A stretch of 64,000 nt of DNA from Pseudorhizobium tarimense. GTDB lineage: Bacteria > Pseudomonadota > Alphaproteobacteria > Rhizobiales > Rhizobiaceae. The notes beneath the pieces are model-generated. The model made no database searches, was not told the origin of the DNA, and saw only the letters and a program-made list of their open reading frames with translations. Location: positions 124,001 through 188,000 of the forward strand of contig NZ_JALJRA010000002.1 in NCBI RefSeq assembly GCF_022968135.1. The letters run 5' to 3'. Position 1 is the first letter of the stretch; the number at the start of each line of letters is the position of its first letter. The position numbers and the translations under genes were made by a program. Positions 50,703 through 59,193 of this stretch are shown here, piece by piece.

Positions 50703-51412
50703 GGGAGCATCTTTCTCTGGTGTTGCGGCACGCCAAGCGGCTGCCAGCGATGAATGGTGAAGGGCTCTCCGCGGTTGCGCTCGATGAAGAGCGCCAGGCC
50801 ATCTATGGGAAGCGGCGCACCGTCATGGGCGGAAAAGCGTGGGCTTAGTTCGTCATGCACCCTCGGCGCAAATTCGGCCTCGACCGGGCCGGTGAGCGTC
50901 ATGTGAAAGCGAAACTCGTCCATCACATAAGGATAGCCCCAAGTGTGCAGGTTTGTCCGCTGAGCCTCCGACAGGCGCTCAGGCTTTCGCCGCGCAATAT
51001 CGGCGTCCGATAACGGTGCGCGGAAGGGTTCGAAGGCTTCAACCACTTTGGCGGCAAACTCCTGCAGTGGCGGGTGAGGCGAATGTGGCACTAGGGCAAA
51101 GAAGGGTCCGAGCTGGCCGATGATCGCCTGCGGAATCTCGAAGGGTTCGGTGGAGGCCGCAAAGGCCTCGAAAGCGTCGATCAACTCCACTTCCGTTCGC
51201 CCCTCGCGCAAGTTGAACGGCGCCTTCAGCGTGGCGTGAAACCCATAGCGCTGCGGTTCGGCTACCAGCTCCCGCCACTGCTCCTGCGGCAGACTGAGCT
51301 GAGACGGGGCGTCGAGGATTTCGCCGGTAAAGGCGTCACGTCCCAGCCAATGATTGGCGGCGCGCGTCAAACCGGTATCGGGAGCCGGGGCGAAATAGAT
51401 GGCGTATCGCAA
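50699..51412 (-). CDS. DUF1045 phosphonate-locus protein, 2H phosphoesterase-like (237 aa)
   Basis: TIGR03223-type protein found in phn operons. Two H-x-T motifs, GFHATLKAPFNL and FRFHMTLTGPVEAEF, are the signature of 2H phosphoesterases, which open cyclic phosphates. No phnP is present here, so it may hydrolyse the 5-phosphoribosyl 1,2-cyclic phosphate left by PhnJ; this is inference. Start taken as TTG 51412 (LRYAIYFAPAPDTGLTRAAN), since the upstream frame is not family-like and no ATG is suitable. Coupled to phnM by ATGA. Confidence 0.75.
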   Translation of the reverse strand: MRYAIYFAPAPDTGLTRAANHWLGRDAFTGEILDAPSQLSLPQEQWRELVAEPQRYGFHATLKAPFNLREGRTEVELIDAFEAFAASTEPFEIPQAIIGQLGPFFALVPHSPHPPLQEFAAKVVEAFEPFRAPLSDADIARRKPERLSEAQRTNLHTWGYPYVMDEFRFHMTLTGPVEAEFAPRVHDELSPRFSAHDGAPLPIDGLALFIERNRGEPFTIHRWQPLGVPQHQRKMLP

Positions 51413-51539
51413 GGTCGTATCCAGGGAATCGGGAAGCTGACCGAACCTATCGGTAGAGGCCGCCGGGAAACAGGACCCTGCGCTAAAAGATTTGCATGAC
51501 AGAATGATGATGCCTGCAGGAAAACTCGTGGACCCGAAA

Positions 51540-53048
51540 CTAGTGGTTCCTGGGACCAATCAGCTTGGAGCGCAGGTAGTTCGAAATGCCGTCGAACAGG
51601 AAGACGACGATCAGGATCAGCAGCACCATGTAGGCTACATTCTCCCAATCAGAATTGGTGCGCATCGCTTCCCACAGCTTCAGGCCGATGCCGCCGGCAC
51701 CGACGGCGCCGATAATGGTGGCTGAACGGGTGTTGGATTCCCAGAAATAGAGCGCCTGCGAGGCAAAGACCGGCATGACCTGGGGCACGACGCCATAGCG
51801 TTGTACGGTGGCTGGAGGGGCTCCGACAGAACGTACCCCTTCGCGTTGCTTGTCGTCGATGTTTTCCAGCGCCTCTGCATAAAGCTTCCCGAGTGTCCCG
51901 GTGTCGGTAAAGAAGATCGCGGAGATGCCTGCAAGCGGCCCAGGGCCGAAGGCGCGAGTGAAGAACAGCGCCCAGATCAGCATGTCGACCGAGCGCAGGA
52001 AATCGAAGAAGCGCTTGGTGAGCTGGTTGGCCGGCCGGTTCTGGAAGATGTTGCGCGCGGCGATGAAGGACAGCGGAAATGCCACGATCATCGCAAACAG
52101 CGTGCCGATGAACGCCATCACGATCGTCTGCAAGAGCTTCGTCCAGACGTCGAGATGCTGCCACGATGGGTTGTAGAGGATGTCGTTCCAGGCAAGCGAT
52201 AGATTGCTCTGTCCGGGGACGATCCGGTTGCCGCTGACGATCAGGGAAAGAACCTCGCCGGCGGACTTGTCGAAGAAGACCGAATTGGTGTCGAAGAAAA
52301 AGTTCTCCCAGCCGAGGAAGCGCTTGCGCAGCCGCACTCGGTCGGCACTGATGTCGGCCCAGCCGGAAAAGCCGAAATAGGCGGTGACACGCCCGCCGAC
52401 AGAGCGCTGCTCGGCCCATTCAGGTAGTGGGCCTTGCGCCAGCACCTGGTCAGCCGCACGGTCGAGCGTCAGGATCACGACCTCGTCGCCGCGGGTAAGC
52501 ACCACGCGATCGGGCTGCACGTCGATCAATCGCTCCGGTCCCATCTGAACAACGGCTTCCGTGACAACTTCTTCGATGCGAGTCTCAACGGTGGGAGCGG
52601 CAGGAGCGGTCTCGGACTGCTGCGAGGGAGCGGGGGCCATGAAGCTGAAGCTCGACGAAGGAGTTGTGGGCGTCGCAGGGGCGGACGGTGCAGGCGTCTC
52701 GATCGTTCGCGTTACCGTTTCCCGCCGGGCCTCAAGCCAGTCCGGATTGGGGTTGGGGCCGATCGGGTCGAAGCGCGGATAGTTGATCTGCATCGAACCG
52801 TCTGTGGCGATCTCGATGTCGGGGCGGATCTCATAGGAGACCCAGTCGGCGAGGTAGTTGCCCGCGAGGCCCCAGTTCGCGCTTCCCACGACCTTGCCCA
52901 CGGCGAAGAACCACCAGGCGAAGATGAAATAGAGAATGACGGCGACCGCGATGATCGGGACGCGAAAGCGCTGCCAGATCGAGCGGTGCAGAAGGTCCGG
53001 ATGGCTCAAAGCCAGAGCATCCATTTCGGCGGCGTTGAGAAGGATCAT
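51540..53048 (-). CDS. phnE: Phosphonate ABC transporter permease PhnE, long form (502 aa)
   Basis: Inner-membrane channel for phosphonate import with PhnC and PhnD. N-terminal TM IIAVAVILYFIFAWWFFAVG, then about 230 mostly soluble residues (with an Ala/Pro-rich stretch around 150-180) not found in short PhnE proteins, then a standard permease core: TIVMAFIGTLFAMIVAFPLS, the coupling loop EGVRSVGAPPATVQRYGVVP and a last TM VLLILIVVFLFDGIS. Start ATG 53048 (MILLNAAEMDALALSHPD). Rhizobial phn loci typically carry two such permeases. Confidence 0.88.
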   Translation of the reverse strand: MILLNAAEMDALALSHPDLLHRSIWQRFRVPIIAVAVILYFIFAWWFFAVGKVVGSANWGLAGNYLADWVSYEIRPDIEIATDGSMQINYPRFDPIGPNPNPDWLEARRETVTRTIETPAPSAPATPTTPSSSFSFMAPAPSQQSETAPAAPTVETRIEEVVTEAVVQMGPERLIDVQPDRVVLTRGDEVVILTLDRAADQVLAQGPLPEWAEQRSVGGRVTAYFGFSGWADISADRVRLRKRFLGWENFFFDTNSVFFDKSAGEVLSLIVSGNRIVPGQSNLSLAWNDILYNPSWQHLDVWTKLLQTIVMAFIGTLFAMIVAFPLSFIAARNIFQNRPANQLTKRFFDFLRSVDMLIWALFFTRAFGPGPLAGISAIFFTDTGTLGKLYAEALENIDDKQREGVRSVGAPPATVQRYGVVPQVMPVFASQALYFWESNTRSATIIGAVGAGGIGLKLWEAMRTNSDWENVAYMVLLILIVVFLFDGISNYLRSKLIGPRNH

Positions 53049-53061
53049 GACGGGCCTCCGA

Positions 53062-54021
53062 TCAGATGGCTTGGAATGCCTGGTCGCCAACGAGCTTGCG
53101 CCGGAGCCATGCGGAAAACTGGTCAACGGCGATGATCGTCAGCAACAGGAGCAGGATGATTGCGAGCGTCTTCGCTTCGTGGCCGCGGCTGATCGACAGG
53201 CGCAGCTGCTCGCCGATACCGCCACCGCCGACAGCGCCGATAATGGTGGAGGCACGGACGTTGATCTCGAGGCGGAGCAGGAAATAGCTCATGAAGTTCG
53301 GCATGACCTGCGGCACCATGCCGAACCAGGACCGCTCGACCCAGCTGGCACCCACCGCCTTTAGCCCCTCATCAGGCTTCATGTCGGCGTTCTCGATCAC
53401 CTCGAAGAAGAGTTTCCCGAGAGCTCCGACCGTATGGATGGAGACGGCGATGACTGCGGGGAGCGGACCGAGCGACAGAATGGCAAGGAAGAAGCCCGCG
53501 AGCACGACCTCAGGAAAGGCGCGCATGATTTCCATAACTCGTCGCGCTGTCCCGCGCACCCAGACGTTGCGGGTCATGTTCTTGGCTGCCAGGAAGGACA
53601 GCATGAAGCCGAAGATCAGGCCGATGATGGTGGAAAGGATCGCAATGTTGAGCGTCTCCACCATCTTGTAGAAGTATTCCGGGATATAGAGGTTGTCGGT
53701 GATGTAGTAGCGACCCTCGACATAATTGTACTTGAGGCTTCCGTCTTCGTAAGGAGAGGGAAGGTCGAACAGCGCCCGCCAGATTTCCCAGCCGTCACGT
53801 GGAATGAGGTCACCGACAAAATCGAAGAGATGCGGCAGGCGGTCAAAGAACTTGCCGGCATTGGTTTCGTTGGCAAACCACAGCGAGCCGGAAACCACCA
53901 TCAGCAGGAGCACGCCCGAAATCAGCGTATAGACGCGGCGTTGGCCGGCGAGCTGCTGCCAGTGGCGCTCGATCAGAAGGCCGTTACCGCTGAGCGTAGT
54001 GGCGGGGACGGAAGTCGGCAT
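53062..54021 (-). CDS. phnE: Phosphonate ABC transporter permease PhnE, second copy (319 aa)
   Basis: Companion permease. N-terminal TM VYTLISGVLLLMVVSGSLWF, periplasmic loop, then TM core ILSTIIGLIFGFMLSFLAAK, with coupling loop EGLKAVGASWVERSWFGMVP and final LAIILLLLLTIIAVDQFSA. Start at ATG 54021 (MPTSVPATTL). Probably pairs with the long PhnE as a heterodimer. Separated from phnD by a terminator-like hairpin. Confidence 0.9.
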   Translation of the reverse strand: MPTSVPATTLSGNGLLIERHWQQLAGQRRVYTLISGVLLLMVVSGSLWFANETNAGKFFDRLPHLFDFVGDLIPRDGWEIWRALFDLPSPYEDGSLKYNYVEGRYYITDNLYIPEYFYKMVETLNIAILSTIIGLIFGFMLSFLAAKNMTRNVWVRGTARRVMEIMRAFPEVVLAGFFLAILSLGPLPAVIAVSIHTVGALGKLFFEVIENADMKPDEGLKAVGASWVERSWFGMVPQVMPNFMSYFLLRLEINVRASTIIGAVGGGGIGEQLRLSISRGHEAKTLAIILLLLLTIIAVDQFSAWLRRKLVGDQAFQAI

Positions 54022-54052
54022 GGGCGCTTTCCTGGATGGTGCGATCAAGAAA

Positions 54053-54084
54053 AGGCCGCCGAGCGGGGTTCCGTTCGGCGGCCT
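54053..54084 (-). terminator. Intra-operon terminator/attenuator between phnD and phnE
   Basis: On the minus strand a perfect 10-base stem (AGGCCGCCGA at 54084-54075 pairs with TCGGCGGCCT at 54062-54053) is followed by TTTCTTG. It would cut or stabilise the phnCD message relative to the permeases, as expected for an abundant binding protein. Confidence 0.7.
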
Positions 54085-54101
54085 CGTGATGCGGGGGCTT
54101 A

Positions 54102-55010
54102 TCAGCCGCCGATGGTCGCCTTGCGGGCGTCAATGATCGGCTTATAGAAGTCAACGTTGACTTCGGCAAAGCCCTTGAAGTCACCGCCCTGGATGGCGGA
54201 GAAGCAGGCCGGATCGCTTTCCGGCAGGGCCATCATGAACTCCTTGAACTTCGTCTTCATGTCGTCGTTCATGGACGTGCGGACGACGACCGGGCCGTTC
54301 GGGATCAGCGGGGACTGCCAGAGCTCGACGAGGTCGTCCATGTTGAGGATGCCCTTGTCGACCATCTTGCGCAGATTGCCGGAGGAGTAGCCGTCCTTGA
54401 ACTCGCCAACGCCAGAGCCCCAGGTGGTGCCAGCGTCGAACGTGCCCTTGACCACTTCGAGAACGAGGTTCTCATGACCGCCACCGAAGCCGGTTTCAGC
54501 GACGAATTCCTTGACCGGGGTGCCGCCGAGGGCCTCGGGAAGGGTGACGACCGGAATGAGGTAACCAGACGTGGAGTCCGGATCAGCATAGCCCAGCTTC
54601 TTGCCCTTGATGTCGGTGACCTTGGTCATGCCGGAATCCTTGCGGGCAACCATGATCGAGTGGTAGCCCATGGAGCCGTCGGTCTGCACGGTCGTCAGGA
54701 TCGGCTCAACGGCTTCGGGGTTTTCCAGGTAGACCTTGGCGTAGCCGGAGGCGCCGAGTTCGGCGTAATCGAGCGTGCCGCCGAGAAGACCCTGGATCAC
54801 GCCGTCATAGTCGGCGGCTGGGAACAGCGAGACCTTTTCGACGCCGAGAACGGACGGCAGCTTTTCGGTCATGCACTGGAAGTTGCGCAGGCGGTCGGCT
54901 TCGTTTTCGCCGCCGAGGATGCCGATGCGGAATTCCTTCAAGTCTTCGGCCATGACGTTACCAGCGAGAGCGACCAGAGCCGCGGTGGCGAGCAGAGTTT
55001 TCTTCAGCAT
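54102..55010 (-). CDS. phnD: Phosphonate ABC transporter substrate-binding protein PhnD (302 aa)
   Basis: Periplasmic binding protein. Signal peptide MLKKTLLATAALVALAGNVM(A) then FRIGILGGENEADRLRNFQC, YDGVIQGLLGGTLDYAELG, KKLGYADPDSTSGYLIPVVT and an ending typical of PhnD. Shine-Dalgarno GGAGAGAT precedes the ATG. Followed by the terminator hairpin. Confidence 0.92.
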   Translation of the reverse strand: MLKKTLLATAALVALAGNVMAEDLKEFRIGILGGENEADRLRNFQCMTEKLPSVLGVEKVSLFPAADYDGVIQGLLGGTLDYAELGASGYAKVYLENPEAVEPILTTVQTDGSMGYHSIMVARKDSGMTKVTDIKGKKLGYADPDSTSGYLIPVVTLPEALGGTPVKEFVAETGFGGGHENLVLEVVKGTFDAGTTWGSGVGEFKDGYSSGNLRKMVDKGILNMDDLVELWQSPLIPNGPVVVRTSMNDDMKTKFKEFMMALPESDPACFSAIQGGDFKGFAEVNVDFYKPIIDARKATIGG

Positions 55011-55094
55011 GAGATCTCTCCTGTTTTTCCGGTCAGTCCGGATTGCTGTTGCATGAGGTGCCCTTGACGCGGGCGTGACGATCGGTGCGGCTGA

Positions 55095-55946
55095 TCAGAC
55101 GCTGGCGGCAGCCAGGGCGTTGACGCCGGCAGATGGTCTGGCAGCCTTTTCGGCTGCGGGAACGTTGATGCTGGTCGAAGTCATCGTTTCGTCGATCCCG
55201 GCGCCATCGCGGTCGGAGCCGTAAATCTCCTGAACGGCACCGGACGTCAGCTCGGCCGGCGTGCCGTCAAACACAACGCGCCCGGCAGCCATCCCGATGA
55301 TGCGTTCGCAATAGGAACGGGCAGTGTCGAGCGTGTGGAGGTTGGTGACGACGGTGATACCCTCGCGATCGTTGATGTCGCGCAGCGCGTCCATGACGAT
55401 CTTGGCGTTGAGCGGGTCGAGGGAGGCGATAGGCTCGTCTGCAAGCACCATCTTCGGCGCCTGCATCAAGGCACGCGCAATGGCAACACGCTGCTGCTGC
55501 CCGCCGGACAGCGTTCCGGCCCGCTGCAGCGCCGTCTGCTCGATGCCGAGCCGCTCCAGCGCCGCAATCGCCATAAGGCGCTCCTCGCGGGTATAGACGC
55601 CGAGAAGGCTCATGGTGGTCGAACGGTGGTTGAGGCGGCCGAGCAGGACATTGGTCAGCACGTCGAGGCGCGGAACCAGATTGAACTGCTGGAAGATCAT
55701 CGCGCAGTCACGCTGCCAGTTGCGTAGCGCACCTCCCCGGAGGCGGGAGACTTCCAGATCTCCGAAGTGGATGGAACCGGAGGAGAGATCCGTCAGGCGG
55801 TTGATCATCCGCAGGAGGGTCGACTTGCCGGCACCGGAGCGGCCGATGATGCCGACCATTTGTCCCTGGGGGATGTCGAGAGTGACATCGCTCACTGCCG
55901 TCTTCTCACCAAAGCGGCGGGTGACGTTCCTGAGTTCGAACTTCAT
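55095..55946 (-). CDS. phnC: Phosphonate ABC transporter ATPase PhnC (283 aa)
   Basis: Walker [20 protein letters not shown]-loop [20 protein letters not shown], signature [19 protein letters not shown], Walker [13 protein letters not shown] and switch H in [18 protein letters not shown]-terminal about 40 residues are Ala/Thr-rich and extra. ATG 55946 ([15 protein letters not shown]) is chosen over 55970 as the family start. A 112-base gap upstream could hold a promoter, but I could not make a convincing Pho box. Confidence 0.92.
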   Translation of the reverse strand: MKFELRNVTRRFGEKTAVSDVTLDIPQGQMVGIIGRSGAGKSTLLRMINRLTDLSSGSIHFGDLEVSRLRGGALRNWQRDCAMIFQQFNLVPRLDVLTNVLLGRLNHRSTTMSLLGVYTREERLMAIAALERLGIEQTALQRAGTLSGGQQQRVAIARALMQAPKMVLADEPIASLDPLNAKIVMDALRDINDREGITVVTNLHTLDTARSYCERIIGMAAGRVVFDGTPAELTSGAVQEIYGSDRDGAGIDETMTSTSINVPAAEKAARPSAGVNALAAASV

Positions 55947-56058
55947 GCTCTCTTGCCCTTGCAAACCCATTCTGGGCTTGGGATTAGCTGCCGTAGATGA
56001 AGGCTGAATGTCGGTTTTGTGTCGTCAGTGTTACAATTGACCCGCCGCGGCCAGGGCC

Positions 56059-56676
56059 TCAACCGCCGTGGCGAGACAGGAATTCTTCGGCGCTCAGAGC
56101 GCGGAAATCCTTGAGTGCAGAACGCAGTTTCAGGTGGTCCCAATCCCACCATGCGAGCTTGTCCATTCGAGCCGCCGTCTCGGGTGAAAAGCGGTCGCGA
56201 ATGAGCTTTGCCGGCACGCCGCCCACGATGGTGTAGGGAGCGACATCCTTCGAGACGACCGCCCCGGCGCCGATCACCGCACCATTGCCGACGCTGACGC
56301 CGGGCAAGATTGTTGCTCCATGTCCGATCCAGACGTCGTTGCCGATTGTGACACGGTTTTCCCGCCGCCACGCGAAGAATTCTTCTTCGTTCTCGGCATC
56401 GTCCCAATAGTTCGCGGCTCGATAGGTAAAGTGGTGGAGCGTCGCCCGCCAGGTCGGATGATTGGTGGCGTTGATGCGAACGGATGCAGCGATGTTGACG
56501 AACTTGCCGATCGTCGCGCACCAGACCGAGCCATCCTGCATGATGTAGGAGTAGTCGCCGATCTCCGCCTCGTCGATGCGGCAACGATCGGCGATCTCTG
56601 TATAGCGACCGAGCATCGAGTTCTTGACGCTGGCGCTCGGGTGGATAGCAGGCTCAAGCCCGACCTTGACGCTCAT
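56059..56676 (-). CDS. Hexapeptide-repeat acyltransferase of the phn locus (205 aa)
   Basis: Left-handed beta-helix protein of the TIGR03308 type found in C-P lyase operons: GRYTEIADRCRIDEAEIGDY, SYIMQDGSVWCATIGKFVNI, then VTIGNDVWIGHGATILPGVS and NGAVIGAGAVVSKDVAPYTI. His in GHG and NHPTW would be catalytic. It probably acetylates an aminoalkylphosphonate before cleavage, the job of the unrelated PhnO in E. coli; substrate not proven. Coupled to phnL by ATGA. Confidence 0.8.
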   Translation of the reverse strand: MSVKVGLEPAIHPSASVKNSMLGRYTEIADRCRIDEAEIGDYSYIMQDGSVWCATIGKFVNIAASVRINATNHPTWRATLHHFTYRAANYWDDAENEEEFFAWRRENRVTIGNDVWIGHGATILPGVSVGNGAVIGAGAVVSKDVAPYTIVGGVPAKLIRDRFSPETAARMDKLAWWDWDHLKLRSALKDFRALSAEEFLSRHGG

Positions 56677-57380
56677 GCGGCAGCCTTTCGTGGAGAGAAC
56701 TGCATCACGTCGAGGATACGGCCGGCAACGGCCTCGCGCACTTCCTCGTCATGGAAGATCCCGAGCAAGGCAACGCCCTTCTGTTTCTTCTCGGCGATCA
56801 TCTCCACTACGACACGCCTGTTGCGGGCGTCGAGCGAGGCGGTCGGCTCGTCGAGCAGAAGAATGCTGTGATCGGTAATGAAGCCACGGGCAATGTTGAC
56901 ACGTTGCTGCTCTCCGCCGGAAAAAGTCGCCGGCGGCAGACCCCAGAGCTCCTTCGGCAGGTTCAGCTGCGACAGCAGAGCGGAGGCCGACTGCCTTGCC
57001 TCCTCCGCAACGACGCCGCGGGCAACAAGAGGCTCTGCGACCACGTCCAGCGCTGAAACGCGCGGAACGGTGCGAAGGAACTGGCTGACATATCCCAGCG
57101 TGTGCCGGCGCACGTCAAGCACGGTCCGAGGATCGGCGGTCGCGATATCGACGATCCTGCCATGATGCGAGACGAGGATCTGCCCCGCATCCACGGCGTA
57201 GTTGCCGTAGAGCATTTTCAGGATCGAGCTCTTGCCGATGCCTGAGGGGCCGCCGAGCACGATGCATTCGCCGCTCGCCACGGAAAAATTCACGTCCTTG
57301 ACGACCGGCAGCTTGATGCCGTCGCGCAGATGCATGGTGAAGCTCTTGAACACTTCGGAGACGACGAGGGACGTGGCCAT
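56673..57380 (-). CDS. phnL: C-P lyase complex ATP-binding protein PhnL (235 aa)
   Basis: ABC-type ATPase, not a transporter, associated with the C-P lyase core. Walker A IVLGGPSGIGKSSILKMLYG, signature FSGGEQQRVNIARGFITDHS, Walker B ILLLDEPTASLDA, switch His in LGIFHDEEVREAVA. Nine bases separate it from phnK. Confidence 0.92.
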   Translation of the reverse strand: MATSLVVSEVFKSFTMHLRDGIKLPVVKDVNFSVASGECIVLGGPSGIGKSSILKMLYGNYAVDAGQILVSHHGRIVDIATADPRTVLDVRRHTLGYVSQFLRTVPRVSALDVVAEPLVARGVVAEEARQSASALLSQLNLPKELWGLPPATFSGGEQQRVNIARGFITDHSILLLDEPTASLDARNRRVVVEMIAEKKQKGVALLGIFHDEEVREAVAGRILDVMQFSPRKAAA

Positions 57381-57389
57381 GATGCTCTC

Positions 57390-58166
57390 CTAGACCTGCA
57401 GAATGGAAGAAACGAGCAGCTGCGTGTAAGGCTCACGCGGATCGTCGAGGACGCGGTCGGTTAGCCCGTGTTCGATGACGTGCCCGTCCTTCATCACCAT
57501 CATCCGATGCGACAGAAGCCGGGCGACCGCAAGGTCATGGGTGACGATGATGGCTGAGAGCCCGAGATCGTTGACAAGGCCGCGGACGAGATCGAGGAGA
57601 CGCGCCTGGACGGAGACGTCGAGACCACCGGTTGGCTCGTCCATGAAGACGAGGCGGGGGCCGGTGACCAGATTGCGGGCAATCTGCAGCCGCTGGCGCA
57701 TGCCGCCGGAGAAGGCACGGGGTGCGTCGTCGATGCGGTCCTTACTGATCTCGACGCGGGTAAGCCAGTCGCTCGCGGTCGCGCGGATATTGCCGTAGTG
57801 TCGGTTACCGACCGCCATCAGTCGCTCGCCGACGTTGGCACCGGCCGAAACCGTCATCCGCAAGCCGTCGGCCGGGTTCTGGTGCACGAAGCCCCAGTCG
57901 GTGCGCATCAGGAAGCGGCGCTCCGCTTCGCTCATGTGGTAGAGGTCGCGGACGCTGCCGTCGCGCATGGTGTATTCCACGCTGCCGGTCGTCGGCAGAA
58001 GCCGCGTCGAGATGCAGTTCAGAAGTGTCGTCTTGCCGGAGCCGGATTCGCCAACGATGGCGAGAACCTCCCCAGGCCAAAGGTCGAAGGAAACCTCCTT
58101 GCAACCGATGCGCTGGCCGTAGAATTTGGAGACGGCGTTGACCTTGAGAAGAGGTGCGTCAGTCAT
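57390..58166 (-). CDS. phnK: C-P lyase complex ATP-binding protein PhnK (258 aa)
   Basis: ABC-type ATPase that docks on the PhnGHIJ core, on PhnJ. Walker A AIVGESGSGKTTLLNCISTR, the WGFVHQNPADGLRMTVSAGA Q-loop typical of PhnK, signature FSGGMRQRLQIARNLVTGPR, Walker B LVFMDEPTGGLD and HDLAVARLLSHR. The ATG at 58166 overlaps the phnJ stop (ATGA). Confidence 0.93.
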   Translation of the reverse strand: MTDAPLLKVNAVSKFYGQRIGCKEVSFDLWPGEVLAIVGESGSGKTTLLNCISTRLLPTTGSVEYTMRDGSVRDLYHMSEAERRFLMRTDWGFVHQNPADGLRMTVSAGANVGERLMAVGNRHYGNIRATASDWLTRVEISKDRIDDAPRAFSGGMRQRLQIARNLVTGPRLVFMDEPTGGLDVSVQARLLDLVRGLVNDLGLSAIIVTHDLAVARLLSHRMMVMKDGHVIEHGLTDRVLDDPREPYTQLLVSSILQV

Positions 58167-59062
58167 TCTGCGGCCTCCTGGCGTGCAAGCATCTCGCCGG
58201 CATGGCCGTGTTCGCGGCGGTCTTCGCAGTGGTCGGTGTCGGAGCAGACGAACATGCGCCCGCCCTTGTCGTCGAGGATCACCTCGTCGAGATACACATT
58301 CTCCGCCCCGCACAGCGCACAGGGCTTGTCGAAGCGCTGGATCTCGAAAGGATGGTCCTCGAAGTCGAGGCTCACGACCTCCGTATAGGGTGGAATGGCA
58401 TAGATGCGCTTCTCGCGCCCGGCGCCGAACAGCTGGAGAGCGTCCGACATGTGCATCTTCGGATTGTCGAACTTCGGCGTCGGCGAGGGGTCCATGACGT
58501 AGCGTCCGGCGACCTTGACCGGATAGGCATAGGTCTTGGAGATGCGGCCGTTATGGGCAATGTCTTCATACAGCTTCACATGCATGAGGCCGTATTCCTC
58601 AAGCGCATGCATCTTGCGCGTTTCGGTCTCGCGCGGCTCCAGAAAGCGAAGCGGCTCCGGGATCGGCACCTGGTAGACCAGCACCTGGCCTTCAGAGAGT
58701 GCCTGCTCCGGAATCCGGTGGCGGGTCTGGATGATCGTCGCCTCCTTCGTGTGCGTAGTGACCGCTACATTGGCGACCTTCTGGAAGAAGGCGCGGATGG
58801 AGACGGCATTGGTGGTGTCGTCGGCACCCTGGTCGATTACTTTGAGCACATCGTCCGGTCCGATGATGGAGGCGGTCACCTGAACGCCTCCCGTGCCCCA
58901 GCCGTAGGGCATCGGCATTTCGCGCGAGGCGAAGGGAACCTGATATCCCGGAATGGCGATAGCCTTCAGGATCGCCCGCCGGATCATCCGCTTCGTTTGC
59001 TCGTCCAGATAGGCAAAGTTGTAGGCCGCCAGACCTTGGTCGGAGGGAACCTCAGGAGACAT
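58163..59062 (-). CDS. phnJ: C-P lyase radical SAM subunit PhnJ (299 aa)
   Basis: Cleaves the C-P bond using an unusual radical SAM cluster. The cluster/active-site Cys spacing C-x2-C-x21-C-x5-C is intact (CALCGAEN ... MFVCSDTDHC), matching E. coli C241/C244/C266/C272, and the glycyl-radical region MPYGWGTGGVQVTASI is present. Start chosen as ATG 59062 (MSPEVPSDQG), which has GGGGAA 8 bases upstream; ATG 59077 has none. Confidence 0.94.
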   Translation of the reverse strand: MSPEVPSDQGLAAYNFAYLDEQTKRMIRRAILKAIAIPGYQVPFASREMPMPYGWGTGGVQVTASIIGPDDVLKVIDQGADDTTNAVSIRAFFQKVANVAVTTHTKEATIIQTRHRIPEQALSEGQVLVYQVPIPEPLRFLEPRETETRKMHALEEYGLMHVKLYEDIAHNGRISKTYAYPVKVAGRYVMDPSPTPKFDNPKMHMSDALQLFGAGREKRIYAIPPYTEVVSLDFEDHPFEIQRFDKPCALCGAENVYLDEVILDDKGGRMFVCSDTDHCEDRREHGHAGEMLARQEAAE

Positions 59063-59097
59063 TGCGAGTTCCCCCATGGCAAAAGGAGACGATAGTC

Positions 59098-59193
59098 ATG
59101 GATACTGGCCTTCTGATCACGATGTTCTTTTCGGTCTTTACTGCCACCGGCCTCTGCTGTGCCTATTGGTACGGCGAAACTGGTCGGGACTAA
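59098..59193 (+). CDS. 31-aa membrane microprotein, antisense inside the phn operon
   Basis: MDTGLLITMFFSVFTATGLC starts a single transmembrane helix followed by AYWYGETGRD. A textbook AAAAGGAG Shine-Dalgarno lies 8 bases before the ATG on the plus strand. It fills the 127-base gap between phnI and phnJ, opposite to both; its stop overlaps the phnI stop region by 4 bases. RBS, hydrophobic helix and precise fit in the gap argue for a real gene. Function unknown. Confidence 0.6.
   Translation: MDTGLLITMFFSVFTATGLCCAYWYGETGRD

Noticed and set aside
55947..56058. Possible Pho box before phnC
   Set aside because: TGTAACACTGACGACA-like stretches are present but do not match the two 7-base repeats at 11-base spacing well enough.
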